Origin: CAXSEF01 sp964236535
GTDB taxonomy: Bacteria > Pseudomonadota > Alphaproteobacteria > Acetobacterales > Acetobacteraceae
Assembly: GCA_964236535.1 (NCBI GenBank)
Contig: CAXSEF010000001.1
Location: 102,505 to 166,504, forward strand
Reading direction: 5' to 3'
Length of the DNA: 64,000 bases
Numbering within the stretch: the first letter of the stretch is position 1; each line of letters opens with the position of its first letter. The position numbers were made by a program, and so were the translations under genes. The notes under the pieces were generated by a model. It ran no database searches. It was given only the letters and a program-made list of their open reading frames with translations, and had not been told where the DNA came from. Below, piece after piece: positions 49,245 through 60,193 of this stretch.

Positions 49245-49826
49245 CTACATCCGCAGGTGAGTTGGCGGCGTCATGCCAAGGCGGTCGGGAATGTCCCAGA
49301 CCTCGCGCACGCTGCGCACCGGGCGGAAGCCGGCGGCAAGGTAGGACGGCAGTGCGGCGGCATGGTCGGCCGAGCAGGTGTTGACGGTCACGGCGCGCGG
49401 GTTCTGCGCCCAGCACAGGTCGATCGCGGCGCGCAGGAACGCGGTGCCGAGCCCGCTGCCGATCGCCCACGGCATCAGGCCGAAATAGCTCAGGTTCATG
49501 TCGGGACGGCCGCGGCCGTCGAGCTCGAAGAAGCCGGCGGGCTCGGCGTTGCGGTAGAGCACGTGGATCGAGATGTGCGGGTCGGCGAGCAGGGCGGCGA
49601 GCGCGTCCTCCGGCATCACCCGGCGCAGCCACCAGGCGTGGTTGGCGCCCACGCCTGCATAGAGGTAGCGGTAGAACCCGACGCTGCAGGCCGGCAGGCG
49701 GAGCAGGGCCACGTCCTGCGGCAACGCGCGCGCGGGCATTGCCGGACGCTGGCTCATGCGCAGGAAGGTCACGGTGACGCCGATGCGGGTGACCGGCTCG
49801 CGGCCGGCCGCCGCTCCCTGAAGCAC
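49245..49826 (-). CDS. GNAT-family N-acetyltransferase
   Basis: A 193-residue protein with a GNAT fold: hydrophobic strand LLRLPACSVGFYRYLYAGVG, HVLYRNAEPAGFFELDGRG, LSYFGLMPWAIGSGLGTAFLRAAIDLCW (acetyl-CoA loop in Ala-Ile-Gly-Ser-Gly-Leu-Gly form) and VTVNTCSADHAAALPSYLAAGFRPVR. It resembles small alphaproteobacterial GNATs of unknown substrate. The start is uncertain: ATG 49826, GTG 49790 (VTRIGVTVTFLRM) and later ATGs are all possible, the GTG giving the most family-like opening. It lies about 110 bp downstream of rpoD on the same strand. Confidence 0.82.
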   Translation of the reverse strand: MLQGAAAGREPVTRIGVTVTFLRMSQRPAMPARALPQDVALLRLPACSVGFYRYLYAGVGANHAWWLRRVMPEDALAALLADPHISIHVLYRNAEPAGFFELDGRGRPDMNLSYFGLMPWAIGSGLGTAFLRAAIDLCWAQNPRAVTVNTCSADHAAALPSYLAAGFRPVRSVREVWDIPDRLGMTPPTHLRM

Positions 49827-49935
49827 GCCGGCCGCCTCAGCGTGTATCAGGCGGCACGGGCCGGCGAAGCGACCGGACGCGCGGGGCCGCCGCTTTGACG
49901 TCGGTGTCGCGCAAGGCGGATCCCTTCACGAGCGC

Positions 49936-51900
<1,965 letters not shown>

Positions 51901-52033
51901 CCAACTCCGATCTTTGCGCGCCCTGATATGGTCGCGGCTTCGTCCTCAACCCAGGCTTGCAGGAGTTACGCGCGCCGCACGTGCAGGATTTGTGCCTGCC
52001 GCACGCACCCGCAATCCCGTCAGAAATCCTCGT

Positions 52034-53911
52034 TCAAATACCGGGCTCCTCGCCTTGCTCGCCGCAGCGCAGCCGGTCGAGCGCGGTGATCAGAGTGATC
52101 ATCCGGCGATTCGCGGTCTCGGTGATCGACTCCCGCAGGGCGGTGGCGGCCGCTGCGACCTCGCGTTCCAGTTCAGGCAGGTTGAGCTGGCCGAAATAGT
52201 GCCACCACGCGGCCTCGGCCTCGGCCGGCATGGCGTCCGCCAATGCGGGCGCCGAGAGCGGCAGAGGCTGGGAGGACGTGATGCGGGCCACTTCGTCCCC
52301 TAGACCGGAAGCGTGCAGGTGGGCAATCAGGCTGGACGAGTCAAGCTGTTTGGCGTGCTCGGACCAGGCCAGCACCGCGTGTCGCAGCCGGCGCTGCGGC
52401 TCGGGCAGGTCGAGGGAACACCAGGCCTCCTCGACGTCGTGCACCAGGCCCGGGTGGTGCAGCATGATCGCGGCGAGGTGGCGCCGGCGCTCCGCGGCGG
52501 CATCGGGCTCGGTGAACGCGACGTGGTGGCGGGGCAGCGTTGACAGCGCCGGCGGCGCGCCGGGTCGGGTGCGGCCGCGCAGGCCGCTGCCCTGGGCTCG
52601 GGCGGACTGCCCGGGGGTGGGGCGAGCGCGACGCTGGGCGTTGAGCAGGCCGCGGAAGGTCTGGCGGAACTCGTAAGACAGGGCGGCGTGCGGGATCAGC
52701 TTCGCCTTGTCGTCCAGCGCCTGGGCCAGGCGCGCGCGCTGCTCCTCGCTGCCGTCGCCGACCTGGGTGCGGGTGAGGCCGAAAATCGCCTGCGGCAGCG
52801 GCGTGCGGGCGGCGAGTACGGCGCGGAAGGCGGCGGCCCCGCCCTGGCGGACCAGGGTGTCGGGGTCCTGTCCGGCGGGAAGCGTGGCGATCAGCAGGCT
52901 GCGCTCCAGGCCGAGCAGCGGCAGAGCGGCGTCGGCGGCGCGGGCGGCGGCGCGCAACCCGGCCGCGTCGCCGTCGAAGCACAGCGTGGGCGTGGGCGAG
53001 AGCCGCCACAGCGCTTCGAGCTGCTCCGGCCCGAGTGCGGTGCCGAGCGGCGCCACCGCGGCGCCGAAGCCCGCCTGGTGCAGGGCAATCACGTCCATGT
53101 AGCCCTCGACGGCGACGACCTCGGCAGTGCCGCCGGGGGGCTCGGCTGCGGGCCTCGGGCGCACCGCCTCGCGGGCGCGGTCGAGCGCGTAGAGGGTGCG
53201 GCGCTTGGAGAACAGCTCGGTTTCCGGGCCGTTGAGGTATTTCGGCTGCCCCTCGCCCAGGATGCGGCCGCCGAAGCTGACGATGCGGCCGGTGCGGTCG
53301 CGGATCGGGAACATCACCCGGTTGAAGAACAGCTCGCGCGGCGCGGCGTCGGGCTCGGGCTGGCGCAGCAGCCCGGCCTGCAGCAGCTGATCGGGGGTGA
53401 CGTCGGCGCGGGCGAGCTCGGCGGCGAGCCCCCCCCTGCCCTCGCCCGACCAGCCCAGCGCGAAGGCGTCGATGGTGGCGTCGGTCAGGCCGCGTCCGTG
53501 CAGATAGGCCAGTGCGGCCTTGCCCGCCGGCGCGCGCAGGTTGCGGCGATAGACGGTGCAGGCGGCGTCGAGCACGCCGTGCAGGTCGAGCCGCCGCCGC
53601 TCCGCCTCGGCGGCCTCCGGGGTAGCCTTGGGGACGTCGAGCCCGGCCTCGGCGGCGAGCGACTGCACCGCCTCCATAAAGCCCGCGCCCTGGGTCTGCA
53701 TGACGAAGCTGATGGCGTCGCCATGCGCGCCGCAGCCGAAGCAGTGGAAGCCGTCCTCGTAGACGTGGAACGACGGCGTCTTCTCGCCGTGGAACGGGCA
53801 GCAGCCCTTCCACTGGCGGCCGGAGCGGGCGAGCTTGACCCGGCGGCTGACCAGCCCCGCCATCGGCGTGCGGGCGCGCAGTTCGTCGAGGAAGTGGGAC
53901 GGCAGCGCCAT
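52034..53911 (-). CDS. dnaG: DNA primase DnaG
   Basis: Synthesises RNA primers at the replication fork. The 625-residue protein has the N-terminal CHC2 zinc ribbon (Cys38, His41, Cys57 and Cys60 in CCPFHGEKTPSFHVYEDGFHCFGCGA), the TOPRIM polymerase core (VVAVEGYMDVIALHQAGF and LCFDGDAAGLRAAARAAD), and a C-terminal DnaB-interaction region. An Arg/Pro-rich linker joins the last two. It starts 7 bp after yqeY's stop on the same strand, so they are co-transcribed. The length is normal for alphaproteobacteria. Confidence 0.96.
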   Translation of the reverse strand: MALPSHFLDELRARTPMAGLVSRRVKLARSGRQWKGCCPFHGEKTPSFHVYEDGFHCFGCGAHGDAISFVMQTQGAGFMEAVQSLAAEAGLDVPKATPEAAEAERRRLDLHGVLDAACTVYRRNLRAPAGKAALAYLHGRGLTDATIDAFALGWSGEGRGGLAAELARADVTPDQLLQAGLLRQPEPDAAPRELFFNRVMFPIRDRTGRIVSFGGRILGEGQPKYLNGPETELFSKRRTLYALDRAREAVRPRPAAEPPGGTAEVVAVEGYMDVIALHQAGFGAAVAPLGTALGPEQLEALWRLSPTPTLCFDGDAAGLRAAARAADAALPLLGLERSLLIATLPAGQDPDTLVRQGGAAAFRAVLAARTPLPQAIFGLTRTQVGDGSEEQRARLAQALDDKAKLIPHAALSYEFRQTFRGLLNAQRRARPTPGQSARAQGSGLRGRTRPGAPPALSTLPRHHVAFTEPDAAAERRRHLAAIMLHHPGLVHDVEEAWCSLDLPEPQRRLRHAVLAWSEHAKQLDSSSLIAHLHASGLGDEVARITSSQPLPLSAPALADAMPAEAEAAWWHYFGQLNLPELEREVAAAATALRESITETANRRMITLITALDRLRCGEQGEEPGI

Positions 53912-53917
53912 CGCCGC

Positions 53918-54373
53918 CTAGCCCAGCCGCGCCTTCACCAGGGCGCCGGCGCGCGCCATGTCCAGCGCGGCGCCGTGGCGGGCGCGCAGCTCGGCCATCA
54001 CCCGGCCCATGTCGCGGATGCTTGCGGCAGCGGTCGCGGCGACGGCCTCGTCCACGGCGGCGGCGAGCTGGGCGTCGTCGAGCTGGGCAGGGAGGAAGCC
54101 CTCGATGATCGCGATCTCGGCGGTTTCCTTGTCGGCGAGCTCGGGTCGGTTGCCGCGGGTGTACAGCTCCACGGACTCGCGGCGCGACTTCACCATGCCG
54201 CGCAGCAGGCCGAGCACGTCGTTGTCCGGCACATGGTCGAGCTTCGGGCGGGCGGCGATGTCGGCGTCCTTCACCCGGGCAAGGATCATGCGGATGGTCG
54301 AGGTGCGCAGCGGCTCGTGGGCGCGCATCGCGGATTTCAAAGCTTCGGCGAAGCGGTCGCGCAGCGGGGTCAT
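53918..54373 (-). CDS. GatB/YqeY domain protein
   Basis: A 151-residue helical protein of the YqeY family, related to the tail domain of the GatB amidotransferase subunit. Characteristic segments are MTPLRDRFAEALKSAMRAHEPLRTSTIRMILARVKD, VKSRRESVELYTRGNRPELADKETAEIAIIEGFLPAQL and IRDMGRVMAELRARHGAALDMARAGALVKARL. Its role is uncertain; a tRNA-related function is suggested only by homology. It takes the upstream place in the dnaG-rpoD cluster (7-bp spacing) where rpsU sits in enterobacteria. The start at ATG 54373 fits the family. Confidence 0.92.
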   Translation of the reverse strand: MTPLRDRFAEALKSAMRAHEPLRTSTIRMILARVKDADIAARPKLDHVPDNDVLGLLRGMVKSRRESVELYTRGNRPELADKETAEIAIIEGFLPAQLDDAQLAAAVDEAVAATAAASIRDMGRVMAELRARHGAALDMARAGALVKARLG

Positions 54374-54434
54374 CGCCGGTCTCCTGTGGCGGGGCGGAAT
54401 GCTTAGCGCACACCGAGTGGGGTCTGCGAGGGAC

Positions 54435-54572
54435 AAGGCCAGGGCTCTGCCCTGGACCCGCCGGGCCTGAGGCCCCGACCCGCACATGCTGGGCGCCCTG
54501 TTGTGGCAATGTGCCTCGCGAGGTGGGATCAAGGGCCGCCGTCCTTTTGCGGGTCTGGGCAGAGCCCGCCTC
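54435..54572. repeat. Composite double-hairpin repeat between yqeY and carA
   Basis: Minus-oriented unit 54435-54485 (CCAGGGC/GCCCTGG, GACCCGCC, GGGCCTGAGGCCC) and plus-oriented unit 54527-54572 (AAGGGCCGCCGTCCTTT, GCGGGTC, TGGGCAGAGCCCG, CCTCAC). It lies in a divergent region upstream of both operons. Confidence 0.75.
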
Positions 54573-54579
54573 ACTTACC

Positions 54580-54635
54580 GTGGGAAATTTCCTCCTCCGC
54601 CGCACTCGGCTGTTGTAGTGGGAAGTGGTTTCCCA
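54580..54635 (+). promoter_or_regulatory. Two dyad sequences upstream of the HTH-carA gene, candidate operators
   Basis: GTGGGAA occurs at 54580 and again at 54618. The first lies in the perfect palindrome GGAAATTTCC (54583-54592). The second lies in the dyad TGGGAA-GTGGT-TTCCCA (54619-54635), which ends 12 bp before ATG 54648. The centres are about 40 bp apart, near four helical turns. The HTH domain encoded immediately downstream makes autoregulation plausible. Confidence 0.5.
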
Positions 54636-54647
54636 TATCAGTTCGCG

Positions 54648-56099
54648 ATGGATACCATCGATGGCATCATCGCGCGCGCTGGCGGGGCCGAGACGACGGC
54701 CCGGCTGACCGGCGTCGGCACCGAGGCGGTCCGCAAGTGGCGGCAGGCGGGAGCGATCCCGACGCGACACTGGGCGGCGCTGATCGAGGCGACCGGGATG
54801 AGCTTTGCCGAGATGCAGGGTGCCGACCGCGGCGCGTCCGAGCCGACGCCCGAGGAACCGAAAGCCCTGTACATGCCGGACCAGACCGGCCCTGCCCTGT
54901 CTGGCCCGGCCTTGGGCGCGGCTCCGCCGGAGGGTGCGACGGCGGCGCTGGTGCTGGCGGACGGCAGCGTGTTCTGGGGACGCGGATTCGGGGCGAACAC
55001 CGCCGTGGGCGCCGAGCGGGCGGGCGAGCTGTGCTTCAACACCGGGCTGACCGGGTACCAGGAGACGCTGACCGACCCGTCGTTTGCCGGGCAGATCGTC
55101 ACCTTCACCTTCCCGCATATCGGCAATGTCGGCGCCAACCCGGAGGACCTGGAGGCTGCGACGGTTGCGGCACTGGGTGTGGTGGTGCAGCAGGACATCA
55201 CTGCGGCCTCGTCATGGCGGGCGACGCAGCCGCTGGACGCCTGGCTGCTCGGGCAGGGCGTCGTGGGGATCGCGGGGGTGGACACGCGGGCGCTGACCAT
55301 CCGCATCAGGGATGGGGGTCCGCCGACCGCGGTGCTGGCGTTCCCGCGCGACGGGGCTTTCGACATCGCCGCGCTGGCGGAGCGGGCGCGGGCGTGGCCG
55401 GGGCTGGAGGGGATGGACCTGGCGCGGCAGGTGTCGTGCACGCAGAGCTATGCCTGGGACCAGACGGCGTGGCGCTGGCCGGAGGGGTTCGGAACCCAGG
55501 CTGCGCCGCGCCACCACGTGGTGGCGGTGGATTACGGGGCGAAGCGCAACATCCTGCGCTGCCTGGCCGACGCCGGGTGCCGGGTCACGGTGGTGCCGGC
55601 GGATGCGAGTGCGGCGGACATCCTGCGCCACCGGCCGGACGGGGTGTTCCTGTCGAACGGGCCGGGCGATCCGGCGGCGACGGCGGCGTATGCGGTGCCG
55701 GCGATCCTGGGAGTGCTGGAGGGCGGGACGCCGGTGTTCGGGATCTGCCTTGGCCACCAGCTGCTGGCGCTGGCGCTGGGGGCGCGGACCTACAAGCTGG
55801 AGCGGGGGCACCGCGGGGCGAACCAGCCGGTGAAGGACCTGGCGACGGGCCGCGTCGAGATCACCAGCCAGAACCACGGGTTCGCGGTCGACGACGCGTC
55901 GCTGCCGGAGGGGGTCGTGGTGACGCACCGCAGCCTGTTCGACGGCAGCAACGAGGGGATCGCGGCCGAGGGCAGGCGGGCGTTCAGCGTGCAGTATCAT
56001 CCCGAGGCGAGCCCCGGGCCCAGCGACAGCCACCACCTGTTCCGGCGGTTTGTCGCGATGATGGACCAGAGCAGGGAGGGCCAGAAGCCCCCCGCCTGA
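54648..56099 (+). CDS. carA: Carbamoyl-phosphate synthase small subunit with N-terminal helix-turn-helix domain
   Basis: CarA hydrolyses glutamine to supply ammonia for carbamoyl phosphate. The CarA part (from about residue 97, AALVLADGSVFWGRGFG) is complete: FNTGLTGYQETLTDPSFAGQI, VDYGAKRNILRCL, the class I amidotransferase nucleophile in GICLGHQLLALALG, and QYHPEASPGPSD with the catalytic His/Glu. Residues 1-60 (IIARAGGAETTARLTGVGTEAVRKWRQAGAIPTRHW) form a Cro/YdaS-like helix-turn-helix, joined by a Pro/Ala-rich linker with no stop codon. Total 483 residues against about 390 normally. Translation could also restart at ATG 54873, although the nearest GAGGA is 16 bases away. carB follows after 128 bp. 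Confidence 0.92.
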   Translation: MDTIDGIIARAGGAETTARLTGVGTEAVRKWRQAGAIPTRHWAALIEATGMSFAEMQGADRGASEPTPEEPKALYMPDQTGPALSGPALGAAPPEGATAALVLADGSVFWGRGFGANTAVGAERAGELCFNTGLTGYQETLTDPSFAGQIVTFTFPHIGNVGANPEDLEAATVAALGVVVQQDITAASSWRATQPLDAWLLGQGVVGIAGVDTRALTIRIRDGGPPTAVLAFPRDGAFDIAALAERARAWPGLEGMDLARQVSCTQSYAWDQTAWRWPEGFGTQAAPRHHVVAVDYGAKRNILRCLADAGCRVTVVPADASAADILRHRPDGVFLSNGPGDPAATAAYAVPAILGVLEGGTPVFGICLGHQLLALALGARTYKLERGHRGANQPVKDLATGRVEITSQNHGFAVDDASLPEGVVVTHRSLFDGSNEGIAAEGRRAFSVQYHPEASPGPSDSHHLFRRFVAMMDQSREGQKPPA

Positions 56100-56157
56100 A
56101 GCAGGGCTTCGGGCTCCCCGAGGCGAAGCCCGTCGGAAACGAGCTCCAAAAGAAGCC

Positions 56158-56212
56158 AGTCCAGGGCGGCTCGCCCTGGCGGAGTCCAGAGGCAGAGCCT
56201 CTGGCCTTCCTT
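56158..56212 (+). repeat. Double-hairpin repeat unit between carA and carB
   Basis: Stem CCAGGGCGGCTCGCCCTGG, linker CGGAGTC, stem CCAGAGGC/GCCTCTGG with loop AGA, CCTTCC. It lies inside the carAB operon, 16 bp before the carB ATG, and an additional inverted repeat GGGCTTCGGGCTCC.../CGAAGCCC sits just upstream (56104-56131). Confidence 0.85.
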
Positions 56213-56227
56213 ACCGAGGCCCGCCTT

Positions 56228-59200
56228 ATGCCCAAGCGCACCGACATCCACTCGATCATGATCATCGGCGCGGGCCCCATCGTGATCGGGCAGGCCTGCG
56301 AGTTCGACTATTCCGGGGCGCAGGCGTGCAAGGCGCTGCGCGAGGAGGGATATCGCGTGGTGCTGGTGAACTCGAACCCGGCGACCATCATGACCGACCC
56401 GGGGCTGGCGGACGCCACGTACATCGAGCCGATCACCCCGGAGATTGTCGAGAAGATCATCATTCGCGAGCGGCCGGACGCGCTGCTGCCGACGATGGGC
56501 GGGCAGACGGCGCTGAACGTGGCGATGCGGCTGGATGCGGCGGGGACGCTCAGGAAGCATGCGGTGGAGCTGATCGGGGCGACGGCGGAGGTGATCGACC
56601 GCGCGGAGGACCGGCTGAAGTTCCGCGATGCGATGACCGAGATCGGCATTGAGAGCCCGAAGAGCGCGATCGCACACAGCATGGAGGAGGCGCGAGCGGC
56701 GCTGGCGCTGGTGGGGCTGCCGACGGTGATCCGGCCGAGCTTCACGATGGGCGGCAGCGGGGGCGGGATCGCGTACAATCGCGAGGAGTTCGAGCAGATC
56801 GTGACCTCGGGGCTGGCGGCGTCGCCGACCACCGAGGTGCTGATCGAGGAGAGCGTGCTGGGCTGGAAGGAGTACGAGATGGAGGTGGTCCGCGACCGGG
56901 CGGACAACTGCATCATCGTGTGCGCGATCGAGAACGTGGACCCGATGGGGGTGCACACCGGCGACAGCGTGACGGTGGCTCCCGCCCTGACGCTGACCGA
57001 CCGCGAGTACCAGCGGATGCGCGATGCGTCGATCGCGTGCCTGCGCAGGATCGGGGTGGATACCGGGGGGTCGAACGTGCAGTTCGGCATCAACCCGGTG
57101 GACGGCCGGATGGTCGTGATCGAGATGAACCCGCGGGTGTCGCGTTCCTCGGCGCTGGCCTCCAAGGCGACCGGGTTCCCGATCGCCAAGATCGCGGCGA
57201 AGCTGGCGGTGGGCTACACGCTGGACGAGCTGGCCAACGACATCACCCGGACGACGCCGGCCTCGTTCGAGCCGACGATCGACTATGTCGTGGTCAAGAT
57301 CCCGCGGTTCACCTTCGAGAAGTTCCCCGGCACGCCGCAGCTGCTGTCGACGGCGATGAAGTCGGTGGGCGAGGCGATGTCGATCGGGCGTTCGTTCGCC
57401 GAGGCGCTGCAGAAGGGCCTGCGCTCGATGGAGACCGGGCTGCACGGCCTCGACCCGGTGGAGGCGCCGGGCGACGGCGGGGCGGACGCGTTCCGCGCGG
57501 CGCTGTCGACGCCGCGGCCGGACCGGCTGCTGATGGCGGCCCAGGCGCTGCGGGCGGGACTTTCTGTCGAGGACATCCACGAGGCCTGCAGGTTCGACCC
57601 GTGGTTCCTGCGCGAGCTGGAGAAGATCGTCGGCGCCGAGCGGGTGGTGCAGCGCGACGGGCTGCCGGGCGAGTCCGGGTCGATGCGGCGGCTGAAGGCG
57701 CGGGGGTTCTCGGATCACCGGCTGGGGCAGCTGGCCGGCGTCGCGGAGGCGGAGGTGCTGGCGGCGCGCGAGCGGCTCGGGGTGCGGGCGGTGTACAAGC
57801 GGATCGACACCTGTGCGGCGGAGTTCCGCTCGGCGACGCCATACATGTACTCGACCTACGAGGGCGGCTTCGGGGCGCCGACCTGCGAGGCGGACCCGAC
57901 CGAGCGGACCAAGGTGGTCATCCTGGGGGGCGGGCCGAACCGCATCGGCCAGGGGATCGAGTTCGACTACTGCTGCGTGCATGCGGCCTATGCGCTGCGC
58001 GAGGCGGGATTCGAGACCATCATGGTCAACTGCAACCCGGAGACGGTCAGCACCGACTACGACACCTCGGACCGGCTGTACTTCGAGCCGCTGACCGGGG
58101 AGGACGTGACCGCGCTGGTGCGCCGGGAGCAGGAGCGCGGCACGGTGCTGGGCTGCATCGTGCAGTACGGGGGGCAGACGCCGCTCAAGCTGAGCCAGTC
58201 GCTGGCGGCGGCGGGCATCCCGGTGCTGGGGACGACGGCGGACGCGATCGACGTGGCGGAGGACCGCGAGCGGTTCCAGACCCTGCTGCACACGCTCGGG
58301 CTGCGCCAGCCGGAGAACGGCACCGCGCGCTCGGCGGCGGAGGCGGAGGCGGTGGCGGAGCGGATCGGCTATCCGGTGGTGGTGCGGCCTTCCTACGTGC
58401 TGGGCGGGCGGGCGATGGAGATCGTGCACGAGCACACGCAGCTGGCACGCTACATGGCGCGGTCCGGGATGACGTCGCTGGCGTCGGGGCCGATCCTGCT
58501 CGACCGCTACCTCAACGACGCGACAGAGGTGGACGTGGACTGCATCTGCGACGGCGAGCGGGTGTATGTCGCGGGGGTGATGGAGCACATCGAGGAGGCG
58601 GGCATCCACTCGGGGGACAGCGCGTGCTCGCTGCCGCCCTACACCCTGTCGCCGGCAATCGTCGGCGAGCTGCGGGTGCAGACCGAGGCGATGGCGCGGG
58701 CCCTCGGCGTGATCGGGCTGATGAACGTGCAGTTCGCGATCAAGGGCGAGGACATCTACGTGCTGGAGGTCAACCCGCGCGCCTCGCGCACCGTGCCGTT
58801 CGTGGCCAAGGCGACCGGGGTGCCGGTGGCCAAGATCGGCGCGCGGGTGATGGCCGGCGCCAAGCTCGCGGAGTTCCGGCTCGACGACCAGGCGATCGCG
58901 CCGCACGTCGCGGTCAAGGAGGCGGTGTTCCCGTTCAACCGCTTCCCCAACGTCGACACCATCCTGGGGCCGGAGATGAAGTCGACCGGCGAGGTGATGG
59001 GGCTGGATTCGAGCTTCGAGCGCGCGTTCGCCAAGGCGCAGCTGGGCGCGGGGGTGAAGCTGCCGGACTCGGGGACGGTGTTCATCTCGGTGCGCGACAC
59101 CGACAAGGCGGCGCTGCTGGCGATGTCGCGGCGGCTGATCGACATGGGGTTCTCGATCCTGGCGACACGCGGCACGGCGGGGCGGCTGCGCGAGGCCGGG

Positions 59201-59473
59201 CTGGCGGCACGGGTGGTGAACAAGGTTCTCGAAGGCCGGCCGCACTGCGTCGACGCGATCCGCTCCGGCGAGGTGCAGCTGGTGATCAACACCGCGGCCG
59301 GTGCGCAGTCGGTGACCGACAGCTTCGACATCCGGCGCAGCGCGCTGACGCTGGGCGTGCCGCACTACACGACGATCGCGGGGGCGCGGGCGGCGGTGCA
59401 TGCGATCGCCGCCCTGCGGGCGGGGACGCTTGAAGTCGCCCCGCTGCAGTCCTACTTTCGTGGATCGTTCTGA
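56228..59473 (+). CDS. carB: Carbamoyl-phosphate synthase large subunit
   Basis: Makes carbamoyl phosphate for arginine and pyrimidines from bicarbonate, ammonia and two ATP. The 1081-residue protein has the two homologous ATP-grasp halves: MIIGAGPIVIGQACEFDYSG with RPSFTMGGSGGGIAYN, then VILGGGPNRIGQGIEFDYCCVH with RPSYVLGGRAMEIVHE. The oligomerisation domain lies between, and the C-terminal MGS-like allosteric domain follows (AAGAQSVTDSFDIRRSALTLGVPHYTT). The length is normal. ATG 56228 (MPKRTDIHSIMIIGAG) fits the family; the longer open frame upstream crosses carA in another frame and is not real. greA follows 66 bp downstream. Confidence 0.97.
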   Translation: MPKRTDIHSIMIIGAGPIVIGQACEFDYSGAQACKALREEGYRVVLVNSNPATIMTDPGLADATYIEPITPEIVEKIIIRERPDALLPTMGGQTALNVAMRLDAAGTLRKHAVELIGATAEVIDRAEDRLKFRDAMTEIGIESPKSAIAHSMEEARAALALVGLPTVIRPSFTMGGSGGGIAYNREEFEQIVTSGLAASPTTEVLIEESVLGWKEYEMEVVRDRADNCIIVCAIENVDPMGVHTGDSVTVAPALTLTDREYQRMRDASIACLRRIGVDTGGSNVQFGINPVDGRMVVIEMNPRVSRSSALASKATGFPIAKIAAKLAVGYTLDELANDITRTTPASFEPTIDYVVVKIPRFTFEKFPGTPQLLSTAMKSVGEAMSIGRSFAEALQKGLRSMETGLHGLDPVEAPGDGGADAFRAALSTPRPDRLLMAAQALRAGLSVEDIHEACRFDPWFLRELEKIVGAERVVQRDGLPGESGSMRRLKARGFSDHRLGQLAGVAEAEVLAARERLGVRAVYKRIDTCAAEFRSATPYMYSTYEGGFGAPTCEADPTERTKVVILGGGPNRIGQGIEFDYCCVHAAYALREAGFETIMVNCNPETVSTDYDTSDRLYFEPLTGEDVTALVRREQERGTVLGCIVQYGGQTPLKLSQSLAAAGIPVLGTTADAIDVAEDRERFQTLLHTLGLRQPENGTARSAAEAEAVAERIGYPVVVRPSYVLGGRAMEIVHEHTQLARYMARSGMTSLASGPILLDRYLNDATEVDVDCICDGERVYVAGVMEHIEEAGIHSGDSACSLPPYTLSPAIVGELRVQTEAMARALGVIGLMNVQFAIKGEDIYVLEVNPRASRTVPFVAKATGVPVAKIGARVMAGAKLAEFRLDDQAIAPHVAVKEAVFPFNRFPNVDTILGPEMKSTGEVMGLDSSFERAFAKAQLGAGVKLPDSGTVFISVRDTDKAALLAMSRRLIDMGFSILATRGTAGRLREAGLAARVVNKVLEGRPHCVDAIRSGEVQLVINTAAGAQSVTDSFDIRRSALTLGVPHYTTIAGARAAVHAIAALRAGTLEVAPLQSYFRGSF

Positions 59474-59539
59474 GCCGGACCCGTCGGCGTGTCGCATCCG
59501 GCGCATCGTGCCTGCCAGATTTCTTGAGGATTCCGCGAC

Positions 59540-60013
59540 TTGCAGAAATTCCCGATGACCGGCCCGGGCCTCGTCCGGCTCGAGGGCGAGCTGAGGCAGC
59601 TCCGCAGCGAGGAGCGGCCCTCGGTGATCCGCGCCATCGCCGAGGCGCGCAGCCACGGCGACCTGTCGGAGAACGCCGAGTACCATGCGGCGCGCGACCG
59701 GCAGTCGTTCATCGAGGGGCGCATCCTGGAGCTCGAGGAGATCGTCTCGCTGGCCGAGGTCATCGACCCCGCGGGCCTGTCGGGCGACCACGTGAAGTTC
59801 GGCGCCCACGTCAAGCTGGTCGACGAGGAGACCGACAAGGAAGCGACCTACCAGATCGTCGGCGTGCACGAGGCGGACCTGAAGCAGAAGCTGCTCTCGG
59901 TGTCCTCGCCGCTGGCCAAGGCGCTGATCGGCAAGAAGGTCGGCGATACCGTGTCGGTGCCGGCGCCGGGCGGGGACCGGTCCTACGAGATCCTCGACCT
60001 GCGGTTCGGGTGA
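59540..60013 (+). CDS. greA: Transcription elongation factor GreA
   Basis: Binds in the RNA polymerase secondary channel and stimulates cleavage of backtracked transcripts. The 157-residue protein has the N-terminal coiled coil (GLVRLEGELRQLRSEERPSVIRAIAEARSHGDLSENAEYHAARDRQSFIEGRILELE) with the conserved acidic tip LSENAEY. The C-terminal FKBP-like domain includes SVSSPLAKALIGKKVGDTVSVPAPGG. The start is TTG 59540 (MQKFPMTGPG), which matches the invariant family opening and has GAGGA eight bases upstream; the ATG five codons later would cut it. carB-greA order is common in alphaproteobacteria. Confidence 0.95.
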   Translation: MQKFPMTGPGLVRLEGELRQLRSEERPSVIRAIAEARSHGDLSENAEYHAARDRQSFIEGRILELEEIVSLAEVIDPAGLSGDHVKFGAHVKLVDEETDKEATYQIVGVHEADLKQKLLSVSSPLAKALIGKKVGDTVSVPAPGGDRSYEILDLRFG

Positions 60014-60023
60014 CGCCGTACGC

Positions 60024-60190
60024 GAGGCAGGGCTTGGCTTTGGACCTGCCAAAGGCTCTAGGTCCCTGGCACTCATCCGGTTTGGCGCGTGCCGCTGCAG
60101 GGCAGTCTGTTCTCCTGGCAAGGAAGTGGGGGATCGCGCGGCCTTGATGGGCTGCCGTGTTCGGGAGTTCGGGCAGAGCCCGGGCCCGCC
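60024..60190. repeat. Composite double-hairpin repeat, decayed, between greA and ilvA
   Basis: A minus-oriented remnant (60024-60065, GGCAGGGCTTGGCTTTGGACCTGCC) and a plus-oriented remnant (about 60141-60190 with GGGAGTTC, CGGGCAGAGCCCG) are recognisable by the conserved loop AGA and linker position. The second ends three bases before the ilvA TTG. Confidence 0.55.
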
Positions 60191-60193
60191 TTC

